From: Deltaproteobacteria bacterium
GTDB taxonomy: Bacteria > Myxococcota > JADLHZ01
DNA: 64,000 bases
Direction: 5' to 3'
NCBI GenBank assembly: GCA_020848545.1
Contig: JADLHZ010000065.1
Coordinates: 1-64,000 of the forward strand
The stretch's first letter is position 1; every line of letters begins with the position of its first letter. This document shows positions 46,885-56,355 of this stretch, piece after piece. Both the position numbers and the translations under genes were made by a program. The notes under the pieces are model-generated. The model was not told the DNA's origin. It did no database searches and saw only the letters and a program-made list of their open reading frames with translations.

Positions 46885-48927
46885 ATGCACGCGAACGCGT
46901 TCCTGCAGAATCTCGCGATGGTCCTCGGGGTCGCCGCGATCACGACGGTGCTGTTTCAGACGCTGAAGCAGCCCGTGGTGCTCGGCTACATGCTCGCCGG
47001 GGTCATCGTCGGTCCGCACTTGCCGGTGCCGCTCGTCGCCGACGCCAAGATGATCCAAACCTTGTCCGAGCTCGGCGTCATCTTGGTCATGTTCGCCCTC
47101 GGCCTCGAGTTCGAGCTGAAGAAGCTGGTGCAAGTCGCGCCGCGCGCCGGCGCCGCCGCCTTGATCGAAGCGAGCATCGTGTTTTCGCTCGGCTTCGCCG
47201 TCGGCCGCGCGCTCGACTGGTCGACGCGCGAGTGTCTCTACGCTGGCGCCTGCGTGGCCATCTCGTCGACGACGATCATCGCCAAGGCGTACGCCGAGAA
47301 CAAGGTGGAGGCGAAGCTCTCGGAGCTCGTGTTCGGCGTGCTCATCGTAGAGGATCTCATCGCCATCGTGCTGCTCACCTTCCTGACCACGCTCTCGGTC
47401 GGCGGCCGAGTCGACCTGGACCAAATCGGCAGCATCGCCCTCAAGCTGAGCGCGTTCCTCGTCGTCACGATCGTCGTCGGTTTGGCGATCGTGCCGCGGC
47501 TCTTTCGCCGCATCGTCGCCTTCGGCCGCCCCGAGACGACGCTCGTCGCCGGAATCGGCCTGTGCTTCGCGCTCGCGCTGGCGGCGCATACGCTCGGCTA
47601 TTCGGTCGCGCTCGGGGCGTTCCTCGCCGGGATGCTGATCGCCGAGTCGGGCGTGCAGAAGACCGTCGAGCACCTGGTGATCCCGGTGCGCGACGTGTTC
47701 GCGGCGATCTTCTTCGTGTCGGTCGGCATGATGATCGATCCGCGCCTCGTGCTCGAGAACGGCGCCTACGTGGCGGTGTTCGCGCTCATCGTGCTCTTCG
47801 GCAAGACGATCGGCGCTTCGCTCGGCGCGTTCCTCACCGGCCACGGCATCGCCACCAGCGTCAAAGCGGGCATGAGCCTGGCGCAGATCGGCGAGTTCTC
47901 GTTCATCATCGCCGGTCTCGGCATCGCGACGCACACGGCGCCGCCGGAGCTCTATCCAACGATCGTGGCGGTGTCGGCGCTGACCACGCTCACGACACCG
48001 TGGCTCATCCGCTTCTCGGCGACCGCCGCGAGCAAGCTCGATTCGGCGCTGCCCGAGCGGCTGCAGACCTTCGTCACGCTCTATGGCCACTGGCTCGAAG
48101 CGCTGCGGGCGGCGCCGCGACGAACGGACGTGTGGGGCCGCATCCGGCGCGTCGTGAAGCTGCTCGTCTTCGACGCGGCCGTCGTCATGATCGTGGTCGC
48201 CGTCGGCTCCACGCAATGGCGAAAGATCGAGCGCGTGCTCGCGGTGAAGACGGCGATCCCGGCGCCCTACGCGAAGTGGCTGATCGTCGGGGCGTTTACG
48301 CTGCTGACGATCCCTTTCTTCATCGGCATCGCCCGCTGCGCCCGCTTCTTGGGCCTCGCCCTCGCCACGCAAGCGCTGCCGCATGGCGCCGAAGGCAAGG
48401 TCGACTTCGCGATGACGCCGCGGCGCGTGCTCATCGTGGCGCTGCAGCTCGCGATCGTCATGATCGTCGGCCTGCCCTTGCTCGCGGTGACGCAGCCCTT
48501 CTTGCCGCCCTTCGTCGGCGTCGTGCTCTTGCTTGGCGCGCTCGCCGGCCTCGGCATCTTGTTCTGGCGGCGCACGACGAGCCTGCACGATCACGTGCGC
48601 GCCGGCGCCGAGATCGTCGTCGCGACGCTGGCGAAGCAGCGGCACAGGCCAGAGCAGAACAAGGACCTCGACCGGCTGCACTCGGTGCTGCCGGGCCTCG
48701 GCAACCCGGTGCCCATGCGCGTCACGGCGACGAGCGCGATGGTTGGCCGCGATCTCGCGAGCATCAACCTGCGATCGGTGACGGGCGCGACGGTGCTCGC
48801 CGTCATCCGCGGCGACAAGAGCACCCTGGTGCCCGCCGGCGACTTCATCGTCGAAGCGGGTGATCTCCTGGCGCTCGCGGGCAGCGAAGAGGCGCTGAGC
48901 GCGGCCAAGCAGCTCATCGCCTCGTGA
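46885..48927 (+). CDS. Kef-type cation/proton antiporter with TrkA-C domain
   Basis: 680 residues. The N-terminal ~390 form the CPA2 antiporter core (VLGYMLAGVIVGPHLPVPL, ALGLEFELKKL, LIVEDLIAIVLL with the transport aspartate, ALGAFLAGMLIAESG, GMSLAQIGEFSFIIAG). About 150 further residues hold additional helices (TTPWLIRFSATAAS, then VVKLLVFDAAVVMIVVAVG). The C-terminal ~80 residues form a RCK-type TrkA_C domain (MVGRDLASINLRSVTGATVL, GDFIVEAGDLLALAGS). No TrkA_N nucleotide-binding domain is visible. It probably exchanges K+ or Na+ for H+. Two CRP/FNR-like sites lie upstream. Confidence 0.92.
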   Translation: MHANAFLQNLAMVLGVAAITTVLFQTLKQPVVLGYMLAGVIVGPHLPVPLVADAKMIQTLSELGVILVMFALGLEFELKKLVQVAPRAGAAALIEASIVFSLGFAVGRALDWSTRECLYAGACVAISSTTIIAKAYAENKVEAKLSELVFGVLIVEDLIAIVLLTFLTTLSVGGRVDLDQIGSIALKLSAFLVVTIVVGLAIVPRLFRRIVAFGRPETTLVAGIGLCFALALAAHTLGYSVALGAFLAGMLIAESGVQKTVEHLVIPVRDVFAAIFFVSVGMMIDPRLVLENGAYVAVFALIVLFGKTIGASLGAFLTGHGIATSVKAGMSLAQIGEFSFIIAGLGIATHTAPPELYPTIVAVSALTTLTTPWLIRFSATAASKLDSALPERLQTFVTLYGHWLEALRAAPRRTDVWGRIRRVVKLLVFDAAVVMIVVAVGSTQWRKIERVLAVKTAIPAPYAKWLIVGAFTLLTIPFFIGIARCARFLGLALATQALPHGAEGKVDFAMTPRRVLIVALQLAIVMIVGLPLLAVTQPFLPPFVGVVLLLGALAGLGILFWRRTTSLHDHVRAGAEIVVATLAKQRHRPEQNKDLDRLHSVLPGLGNPVPMRVTATSAMVGRDLASINLRSVTGATVLAVIRGDKSTLVPAGDFIVEAGDLLALAGSEEALSAAKQLIAS

Positions 48928-48962
48928 CTCTGCTTCCCGCGCCATGCTAGCGCGCGCGCACG

Positions 48963-49979
48963 ATGAGCGACCTTCCGATCCTCGACTTCGTGCTGACGAA
49001 CTACAAGAACTTCAACTCGCGGGCCACGCGCGACGCGCTGCTCGCGTACTGGGCGCACGTCGAGAACGGCGGCAAGATGTTCTGGGCCGTGGCCGGCGCC
49101 ATGTCGTCGGCGCAACTCGGCATCACGCTCGCGCCCGCGATCCGCGCCGGCCTGATCCACGGGATGAGCGTGACCGGCGCGAACCTCGAGGAGTCGTTGT
49201 TCCGCCTGGTCGCGCACCACGGCTACAAGGATTTTCCCGAATACCGCTACCTGACGAAGCAGGACGACACGAAGATCCTGAACGACCGGATGCGCCGTGT
49301 GACAGACACGAGCATCCCGGAAGACGAAGCGTTTCGCGCCGTCGAGAAGGACATCGTGCCGATGTGGAAGAACGCGTCGGCCGAGAACAAGCGCCGCTTC
49401 TGGCACGAGTACTTCTACGAGCTCATCCAGAAGATCGATCCGAAGATCCACGAAGGCAATCCAGACGAGTGCTGGCTGCTCGCTGCGGCGAAGGCCAAGC
49501 TACCGATCGTGGTGCCTGGCTACGAAGACTCGACCTTCGGCAACGTCTTCACTTCGTACGTCAAGCACGGCGACGTGAGCGCGTCGATCAGCAAGTCGGG
49601 CATCGAGTACATGGCCGCGTTCTACGATCAGTACAAAGAGCTCTCGGGCGGCCCAGGCGTCGGCTTCTTCCAAATCGGCGGCGGCATCGCCGGTGACTTC
49701 CCGATCTGCGTCGTGCCGTCGATCAAGTACGACCTGCAGGAGCCGGTGAAGCCGTGGGCGTACTTCTGCCAGATCTCGGACTCGACGACCTCCTACGGCA
49801 GCTACTCGGGGGCCACGCCGAACGAGAAGATCACTTGGGACAAGCTCACTGAAACAACGCCGATGTTCGTGATCGAGTCGGACGCGACGATCGTGGCGCC
49901 GCTGATCCTGCGTGCGCTGCTCGAATGTAAGCAGGACCCGAAGGGCGCGAACGCGCTGATCCAAAAGCGCATGAAGTGA
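48963..49979 (+). CDS. Deoxyhypusine synthase-like protein lacking the usual catalytic Lys
   Basis: 338 residues with the deoxyhypusine synthase (DHS) fold: GKMFWAVAGAMSSAQLG, HGMSVTGANLEES, GYEDSTFGN, GGGIAGDFPIC and a terminal FVIESDATIVAPLI. In the eukaryotic enzyme the GGG segment is followed by Val/Met-Val-Lys, and that Lys carries the covalent aminobutyl intermediate; here the aligned position reads Ile-Ala-Gly244. Bacteria do not make hypusinated eIF5A, so this protein either acts on another polyamine substrate (homospermidine-type chemistry is known for DHS relatives) or is a non-DHS member. It is a single gene between the antiporter and a lipoprotein. Confidence 0.85.
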   Translation: MSDLPILDFVLTNYKNFNSRATRDALLAYWAHVENGGKMFWAVAGAMSSAQLGITLAPAIRAGLIHGMSVTGANLEESLFRLVAHHGYKDFPEYRYLTKQDDTKILNDRMRRVTDTSIPEDEAFRAVEKDIVPMWKNASAENKRRFWHEYFYELIQKIDPKIHEGNPDECWLLAAAKAKLPIVVPGYEDSTFGNVFTSYVKHGDVSASISKSGIEYMAAFYDQYKELSGGPGVGFFQIGGGIAGDFPICVVPSIKYDLQEPVKPWAYFCQISDSTTSYGSYSGATPNEKITWDKLTETTPMFVIESDATIVAPLILRALLECKQDPKGANALIQKRMK

Positions 49980-49995
49980 GGTAAGCTCGGTAAGA

Positions 49996-52350
49996 GTGCG
50001 CTACTTCCTCGCCGTCATCGGCCTCACGGGCTGCGTCAACTTCACGCAGGTGCAGCAGCATTGCCCGAGCGAGAACCCGGCGCTCTGCGTCGGCCGCACG
50101 AACATCGACGGCGTCGACAACACGACCGACGGCACCGGCGAGAACACCGGGCCGACCGGGGCTACGGGCAACACGCAAATGACGTGCACGCCACGCACTT
50201 GCGCCGAAGTCGGCGCGCTTTTCTGCGGCACCGCCGACGACAACTGCGGCACCACTCTCATCTGCGCTTGCACGTCGCCACTGCTCTGCGGCGCACGCAC
50301 GGCGAGCACCTGCGGAGCGCCGCCGAGCCTGACGACCGCCGTCGTCGCGAGCCCTGCCGCCACGGTGCCGCAAGGTCTCGGCGCGGCGCCGCGCAATGTC
50401 GCCGTTCGCGTCAACGTCACCGGCACCGGGCTCGGCGCGGTGAGCGCAGCGATGCTGAGCGATGGAAGCGCCGGCGCCATCGACAGCGCGAGCCGCACCG
50501 AGACGACGCTCGCAATCGACTTCATGATCCCGCACGGCGCGACGCCCGGCGCGAAGTCGTTGCTGCTCAGCCACCCGACCGGCGTGCTTTCGCAGAGCAG
50601 CGTCATCACGGTCACCCCGATCAAAGTCACACCGGCGGCCGCCGCGGCGCCCGGAAGCGACAGCGCGATCGGCTCGACGCTGGCACCCTTCGCCACCATC
50701 AACCACGCCCTGTCGGTGGCCGCATCGGGCGATACAATCTTGCTGGCTCCGGCCGCGATCGCCAATCACACAGTCGGGCTCGGCGCGGCGCTCAGCAGCA
50801 GCGCCTGCGGTGCCACGGGCACGGCGAACGTGCCTGCCGGGGTCACGATCAGAGGCGATGGTGCGCTGGCGTCGTTGATCAGCCCCGGCGGCAACGTCGC
50901 CGCGTTCATCACCAGCGGCGCGGCGACGATCAATCTCATCGCGGTGGAGCAGTTCACGATCGGGGTCCTCGCGCTCGGGGGTCCGCTGCAAAGCGATGAG
51001 CTCTTCGTTGGCGAGAGCACGGCCTGCGCCGTCTCGCTGCAGGGCAACGGCGACGCGAGCTTCAGCCGCCTCGTGATGCAAGCGAACACTGGCGACGGCC
51101 TGCACGCGAACAAGACCGGCGGCACGGTCACGCTCAACGACATCGTCGCCGACGGCAACACCGGCGACGGCATCGCGCTCTACGGCACGATGAACGGAAG
51201 CTTCACCAAGACTTCCGTGACCTTGAATAGTGGCATCGGCCTCAGCGCATCGATCATCGGGAACCTGACGGTCACCGGCCTCGTCGCCGATGACAACGGC
51301 AGCGGCCTCTGGCTCACCGGCAGCACGAACGCGACCATCGACATGCCGCTGCCCGGCGCCGCCGCGCCTTTCGCCAAGGGCACAATCTCGCGCAACGGCT
51401 ACAACGGCGTCTTCGCGGCCGGGAGCGCGGCGCTGCAACTGCGCGGCGCAACCGGCGGCACCGGCGCCGCGACGAAGAGCCCGATCCGCGGCAAGCGCAA
51501 CACCGGCAGCCCGAACTACGCGTGCCTCGAGCTCGACGACGCGGCCAGCGTGGTGCTGCGCGACCTCGACGTCGAGGAGTGCTCGAGCGTCGCCATGCGC
51601 ATCGGCATCAACAACAATCTTCCGTTTGGCAAGATGACCTCGGTGCAGATGTACTCGAGCTTCGTGCAAAACAACGGCGAGATCGCGAGCCCGGGCATCG
51701 GCATCCTCAACCGCTCGACCTCGGCGGTTTACTTGGACAACGTCGTCATCCAAGATCAGACAATCGGTATCCTCATCGAAGGCGACGGCAACTCGACCGT
51801 CGGTCCGGTGACGATCGCGAACGGCAGCCGCATCGTGCTCAACGACGACCTCTGCTCGTTCGAAACGGAGTGCGTCGGCATCTTGCTGCAAGGGACGATC
51901 GGCTCGCGGACGCTGATCAACGTCAACACTGGGGCGCAGATCTCGGAGAACCCGAACGGCGGCGTGTTCATGCGCTCGCCCGGCCAGCTGACGCTGCGCA
52001 ACGCGACGATGGCGGTGGCGTCGGCGGCCTCGACCTTCTCGCACATCCGCATCGACACGAGCACGGACATCCGCGTCGATCTCGGCACCGGCGGCGAAAA
52101 CGGCAACAACAGCTTCGTCTGCAGCGACGGCTACATCTTGCGCGATGCACGGCCGACGACGACGACCATCGCGAGCACGATCAGTGCCTCGACCTACAGC
52201 GCCTCCAGTTGCCCAGGCGGCTGCAACTCGAACACCTTCGGAGGCGGCGGGTTCTGCTTCGCGGCCGATCAGGTTCCGCTCATCCTCTACGAAGGAACGA
52301 ACGATCCCGGCGCGGGAGCGTGCTCGACCCGCGGGTTGCTCAGCTTCTAG
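49996..52350 (+). CDS. Beta-helix lipoprotein with cysteine-rich N-terminal region
   Basis: GTG start 17 bases after the DHS-like gene. 784 residues; signal MRYFLAVIGLTGC. A short GPTGATGN patch and a Cys-rich segment (MTCTPRTCAEVGALFCGTAD, then CACTSPLLCG, about 55-105) are followed by an Ig-like domain and a long right-handed beta-helix (INHALSVAASGDTILLAP, then rungs such as IVADGNTGDGIALYG and LVADDNGSGLWLTG). It resembles the other beta-helix lipoproteins in this window. Function unknown; surface exposure is inferred. Confidence 0.85.
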   Translation: MRYFLAVIGLTGCVNFTQVQQHCPSENPALCVGRTNIDGVDNTTDGTGENTGPTGATGNTQMTCTPRTCAEVGALFCGTADDNCGTTLICACTSPLLCGARTASTCGAPPSLTTAVVASPAATVPQGLGAAPRNVAVRVNVTGTGLGAVSAAMLSDGSAGAIDSASRTETTLAIDFMIPHGATPGAKSLLLSHPTGVLSQSSVITVTPIKVTPAAAAAPGSDSAIGSTLAPFATINHALSVAASGDTILLAPAAIANHTVGLGAALSSSACGATGTANVPAGVTIRGDGALASLISPGGNVAAFITSGAATINLIAVEQFTIGVLALGGPLQSDELFVGESTACAVSLQGNGDASFSRLVMQANTGDGLHANKTGGTVTLNDIVADGNTGDGIALYGTMNGSFTKTSVTLNSGIGLSASIIGNLTVTGLVADDNGSGLWLTGSTNATIDMPLPGAAAPFAKGTISRNGYNGVFAAGSAALQLRGATGGTGAATKSPIRGKRNTGSPNYACLELDDAASVVLRDLDVEECSSVAMRIGINNNLPFGKMTSVQMYSSFVQNNGEIASPGIGILNRSTSAVYLDNVVIQDQTIGILIEGDGNSTVGPVTIANGSRIVLNDDLCSFETECVGILLQGTIGSRTLINVNTGAQISENPNGGVFMRSPGQLTLRNATMAVASAASTFSHIRIDTSTDIRVDLGTGGENGNNSFVCSDGYILRDARPTTTTIASTISASTYSASSCPGGCNSNTFGGGGFCFAADQVPLILYEGTNDPGAGACSTRGLLSF

Positions 52351-52405
52351 CGCCGCCGTGAGACGCGAAAGTTGTCCTCATGGGCGCGGAGGCTATCCTT
52401 CCCTC

Positions 52406-54535
52406 GTGCGGTTGACTGTCCTTTTGATGCCTCTCCTCGCGACGGCGTGCCTGAAGCTCGACCGCCGCGCGCAAGAGAACCTCCCGCCGAGCGCCGCGAT
52501 CGCCGTCGCCCCAGGCGCGCTCGTCGGACCGCTCACCACAGTGATCCTCGATGGCAGCACGAGCGCCGATCCGGAGGAGCGACCGCTCACCTTTCGCTGG
52601 ACGCAAGCGAGCGGCGACCTCGTCGTGCTCGACGATCCGGGCGCAGCGACCGTGAGCTTCACGGCGCCCGAGCGCGCCCAGAGCCTCGTGTTCTCGCTCG
52701 TCGTCTCGGACGGCCGCTTCGACAGCGCCGCCGCCACGGTGCAACTCCGCGTCAGCACGAACGCGGGCCCGACCGCCGTCGTCGCGCCGGTTGGCCAAGC
52801 GATCGCCGGCGCCACGATCGCCATCGACGGCAGCGCGTCGTCGGATCCCGAGGCGCAAACGCTCTCGTACACCTGGACGAGCCCGTCGCATCCGGCGCTC
52901 GTGTTCTCGCCGAGCGCGACCGTGGCGCAGCCGTCGATCGTCGTCCCGGCGGATCTCTCGAAGCCGCTGGTCGTGCGCCTGACGGTGAGCGACGGCGCCC
53001 TCAGTCACAGCGCCGAAGCGACAGCGCCGATCGAGCCCGGCGATTCGACGGCGATCTTCGTCGACGCGAACGCCGGCTGCACGAGCGACTGCGACGGCAC
53101 GCGCGCGAAGCCGTTCAAGCAAGTGATGCTCGGTTACGGCAAGGCGAAGACCGAGCTGAAGCCGGTGCTCGTCGCCCCGGGATACTATCAACGGCTCGCC
53201 ATGGACTCGCCGGTGACCATCATCGGCCGCTGCGATCCGGCAAACGGATGGGCGTGCGGCGTGACGGCGCAGCCGAGCGTGATCGCCGCCAGCGAGAGCG
53301 AGCGCTTCGCCGTCCTCATCCCGGCGCCGAACGACACGCCGATCGTGCTGCGCCACCTGCACATCCTTGGCACCACCGGCCAGATGCCGCTCGAGGCGAA
53401 GACTGGCACGATGGGCAACGAGATCGGCGCGCTCTACTGCGCCGGCTGCAGCGTCGTCGTCGACCGCTCTTACCTCGACGTCAACGCGGCGGGCGGTGAC
53501 GCCGGAGATCTCTCGCGCGTCGTCTCGATCAACACGACGCCGCGCGCCGTGCGCATCATCGACAGCACGATCGTCATGGGGCGCACCGGCAACAACGAAG
53601 GCGTCTATGTCGGCGGATCGTTCGACGTCGAGCTACACGGCGTGACGATCCGATCGAAGAACGACGTGCGAAACGGCCAATCATCGGCCGTCAAATACAA
53701 CTACCTCCTCTTCGCCCATGGCCCTTCTCACGTCGTCGTCGATCGCAGCCGCTTCGAGGTCGACGCCGGCGCCGAGCACAAGAAGGCTTACGCCGTCGAG
53801 ATCCGCGATAACGGCAACGTCGGCGTGCCGGCGCCGATCGTGCTCGCGACGGCGAACGTCTTTTGGTTCAAGGGCTTCGCCAGCAACTGGGGGCCGACCG
53901 AAGGACAACCGGGAGATGGGACCCGACGCTCCGATGGCAACTTGATGGTGCATGCGACGAACGTGACGAACGCGACCTTCGTCAACAACACCTTCATCGG
54001 CAATGCCGCGGCGGCGGTCCCTGGCTGCCTCCCCGACATCGGCGGCGGCGCCATGCCGCATACCATCAACCCGAAGGACGAAGCCTGCCTCGGGCTCGCG
54101 CTGTTCCTTGGCGGCGGTGGCACATCTCGGCTCGCCTTCGTGAACAACTACTTCACGACGCTCTACCGCCTCGTTTGGAACGCGGGCTCTCCGGACCTCT
54201 TCGTCACTTTCAAGAACAACACGGTCGATCCGAACATCCCCGTCATCTCGGACGGCCAGGATCTCGACCCCACGGCCGACGTCAACGTCCTCCACGACGG
54301 CCACCTCGGCGGCGGCCTCGGTGAATACGGCGCCTCCGATCAGCTGGGCGAAGCGAACGTGCGCGGCGATTGCCTACTCAAAGATCCCGCCACCGGCGAT
54401 GCGCATCTTTTGGCCGGCTCACCCTGCATCGACAGCGGCGCCTTCGATCGCGACGCGCCGGCGCGGGACATCGACGGCGACGACCGGCCCGCCGGAACGG
54501 CGATCGATCGCGGCGCCGACGAGGTGACGCCGTGA
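52406..54535 (+). CDS. PKD-domain beta-helix lipoprotein
   Basis: GTG start at 52406; 709 residues; signal VRLTVLLMPLLATAC. Two tandem PKD domains (VILDGSTSADPEERPLTFRW and IAIDGSASSDPEAQTLSYTW, about residues 40-205) precede a beta-helix (IFVDANAGCTSDCDGTRAKP, then rungs such as VRIIDSTIVMGRTGNNEGVYV). The C-terminus ends in GTAIDRGADEVTP, the typical finish of such DUF1565-like repeats. Its stop overlaps the next gene's start (GTGA). Probably a surface protein; PKD domains often bind carbohydrate or protein. Confidence 0.87.
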   Translation: MRLTVLLMPLLATACLKLDRRAQENLPPSAAIAVAPGALVGPLTTVILDGSTSADPEERPLTFRWTQASGDLVVLDDPGAATVSFTAPERAQSLVFSLVVSDGRFDSAAATVQLRVSTNAGPTAVVAPVGQAIAGATIAIDGSASSDPEAQTLSYTWTSPSHPALVFSPSATVAQPSIVVPADLSKPLVVRLTVSDGALSHSAEATAPIEPGDSTAIFVDANAGCTSDCDGTRAKPFKQVMLGYGKAKTELKPVLVAPGYYQRLAMDSPVTIIGRCDPANGWACGVTAQPSVIAASESERFAVLIPAPNDTPIVLRHLHILGTTGQMPLEAKTGTMGNEIGALYCAGCSVVVDRSYLDVNAAGGDAGDLSRVVSINTTPRAVRIIDSTIVMGRTGNNEGVYVGGSFDVELHGVTIRSKNDVRNGQSSAVKYNYLLFAHGPSHVVVDRSRFEVDAGAEHKKAYAVEIRDNGNVGVPAPIVLATANVFWFKGFASNWGPTEGQPGDGTRRSDGNLMVHATNVTNATFVNNTFIGNAAAAVPGCLPDIGGGAMPHTINPKDEACLGLALFLGGGGTSRLAFVNNYFTTLYRLVWNAGSPDLFVTFKNNTVDPNIPVISDGQDLDPTADVNVLHDGHLGGGLGEYGASDQLGEANVRGDCLLKDPATGDAHLLAGSPCIDSGAFDRDAPARDIDGDDRPAGTAIDRGADEVTP

Positions 54536-55563
54536 TCGCGCTGCTCTGCGCCTTTGTCGCCGCCAGCCCCGCCGAATCGAAGCGCGTGGCCGTGCTCGAC
54601 TTCGTCGCCGTCGAGGTCGATGCGTCCGCCGCACTGGCGTTCACCCAGCTCGTCGCCGCTGAGCTCGCGCGCGCGGGCCTCGAGACGGTGAGCAGCAAAG
54701 ACGTCGCGGCGCTGATCTCCCTCGAAGAACGCAAGCAGCTGCTTGGCGGCTACGACGCGCGCGCGAGCGACCAGGTGGCCGGGCTGCTGAACGCGCGCTA
54801 CGTCGTCGCTGGGAGCATCGGCAAGCTCGGCGCGAAGCTGCTCGTGACAGCGCAGCTCCTCGATCACGCGAGCGGCATCGTCGTCAATCGTACGACGCAG
54901 GAAGCGAAGAACGTCGACGCGCTCGCGGCCGCCGCCGAGCCGTTGGTGCGAGCCCTGCTCGCCGAATCCGGCCGCCTCCAGCTCTACGATCAAGTCGCCG
55001 GCGCGCGCGTGTTCCTCGACGAAGGGCTGATCGGCGTCATGCCGCTCACGCCGGTGCCGATCAAAGACGGCGGCCGCCATCGGCTGCACGTCGAGAGCGG
55101 CGAGCATGCGCCGTGGGACCAAGAGATCACCATCGCCCGCGGACAAACGACGCGGCTTCGCGTCGATCTCGTGGCGTTGAAGACTTTGGAAGAGCGCTCG
55201 GCAGCGCGTCGCATCGGCGCTTATGCCACGCTCGGCGGCGCCGTCGTCGCCGGCGTCGGCGCGGCGCTGCTCTTCTGGGGCACCTTCGAGAGCAAGCGGA
55301 CGTATGACGCGATGGATCTCTTGCTCGTCACCCAACGCGAGCTCGACGCCGCGGCGAGTCGCACCCTCGGGCTCTACGCCGGCGCCTTCATCGCCACCGC
55401 CGCGTCGGCCGCGCTGCTCGCCACGAGCCTCTACCTCTTCCTCTACGATCCGCATCGCCTCGCGCTCGACGACGCGGCGAAGTCGCTGCGCTTCGAGCCG
55501 ATCATCGCGCCGGCGCCGTCCGGGGCGAAGATCTTCGGGCTCTCGCTCAGCGGGCGTCTGTAG
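54532..55563 (+). CDS. TolB-N/CsgG-like membrane-anchored protein with PEGA-like segment
   Basis: GTG start (54532) overlapping the previous stop by 4 bases; 343 residues with a weak N-terminal export signal (VIALLCAFVAASPAES). Residues about 19-135 form a FlgO/CsgG-like domain (KRVAVLDFVAVEV, ELARAGLETVSSKDVAALI, ARYVVAGSIGKLG). A PEGA-like domain follows (YDQVAGARVFLDEGLIGVMP). Two membrane helices lie near the C-terminus (GAYATLGGAVVAGVGAALLF and LYAGAFIATAASAALLATS). Co-translated with the PKD lipoprotein. The layout resembles 197-1279. Function unknown. Confidence 0.8.
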   Translation: MIALLCAFVAASPAESKRVAVLDFVAVEVDASAALAFTQLVAAELARAGLETVSSKDVAALISLEERKQLLGGYDARASDQVAGLLNARYVVAGSIGKLGAKLLVTAQLLDHASGIVVNRTTQEAKNVDALAAAAEPLVRALLAESGRLQLYDQVAGARVFLDEGLIGVMPLTPVPIKDGGRHRLHVESGEHAPWDQEITIARGQTTRLRVDLVALKTLEERSAARRIGAYATLGGAVVAGVGAALLFWGTFESKRTYDAMDLLLVTQRELDAAASRTLGLYAGAFIATAASAALLATSLYLFLYDPHRLALDDAAKSLRFEPIIAPAPSGAKIFGLSLSGRL

Positions 55564-55638
55564 GTGCGCGTAGGTCCGGCGCGCACTGCTATATTCGCGA
55601 CCCCGCAAGCTTTGCGGGCCACAATTTTGCGAAAGCGC

Positions 55639-55644
55639 GAGGAG
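55639..55644 (+). promoter_or_regulatory. Ribosome binding site of the first minor pilin
   Basis: GAGGAG lies 9 bases before the ATG at 55654 and favours that start over ATGs at 55702 and 55726 nearer the FTLIE motif. Confidence 0.6.
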
Positions 55645-55653
55645 CCACGATTA

Positions 55654-56355
55654 ATGCGAGCTGAGGCGGTGGCACTGATGTTGCGTAACGATTCAACGCG
55701 TATGCAGTCTGGGCAAGGTCAGCACATGCGGGGCTTTACGTTGATCGAGCTCGCGGTCGTGCTCGGCGTCATCGGCGTCCTCGCCTCGCTCGCCGGTCCG
55801 AACATCAATCGCATGCTGCTCAACATCCGCAACAAGGGTGCGACGACGGACATCGCCGGTCTGATGCGGATGGCCCGCAGCATGGCGATGCAGGAGAACC
55901 GGCCGTTCGCGCTGATTATCCGCGACGGCAGCGCCGCCAACACGCGCGCGGCGCTCGTGCGTTGCCCGAACGGGACGACCGCGGCGTACAACTTCAACAA
56001 CATCACGACGCCGATGATCGACACCGGCGCTGGTTATCCGGCGGGCTTCTCACCGGTACGCATCGCCGAGATCGGAAAAGACATCGGCATCGGCGGCGCC
56101 GGGCTCGGGTCAGCGGGCATCCTGACGATGTATCGCCCGTATACCGCGATCCCGCGCACCGCCGGCTGCTCTTTTTGCGCTGGCGGCAACGGCGCCATCT
56201 TGTTCAAGAGCGACGGCTCACTGACGCTGACGAACGGCGCGCCCTACGGCAGCGTCACGGTGAGCATCGCGGCCAGTTGGCCGACGCCGAGCGCAGCGGA
56301 GATGTACACGATTACCGTCATGGGTCTGACGGGTGAGGTGCGGGTATGGCATTGA
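55654..56355 (+). CDS. fimT: Minor pilin, GspH/FimT-like
   Basis: 233 residues from the ATG at 55654. The prepilin motif is MRG|FTLIELAVVLGVIGVLAS, with the G-F cleavage site and Glu5 conserved, followed by the N-terminal pilin helix. The pre-cleavage leader would be 27 residues, long for a type IV prepilin; the ATG at 55726 would give a conventional short leader but lacks as clear a ribosome binding site. The globular part has a possible disulfide (CSFCAGG). It is first in a minor-pilin operon with PilV-, PilW- and PilX-like genes and PilY1. It overlaps the next gene by 10 bases. Confidence 0.87.
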   Translation: MRAEAVALMLRNDSTRMQSGQGQHMRGFTLIELAVVLGVIGVLASLAGPNINRMLLNIRNKGATTDIAGLMRMARSMAMQENRPFALIIRDGSAANTRAALVRCPNGTTAAYNFNNITTPMIDTGAGYPAGFSPVRIAEIGKDIGIGGAGLGSAGILTMYRPYTAIPRTAGCSFCAGGNGAILFKSDGSLTLTNGAPYGSVTVSIAASWPTPSAAEMYTITVMGLTGEVRVWH

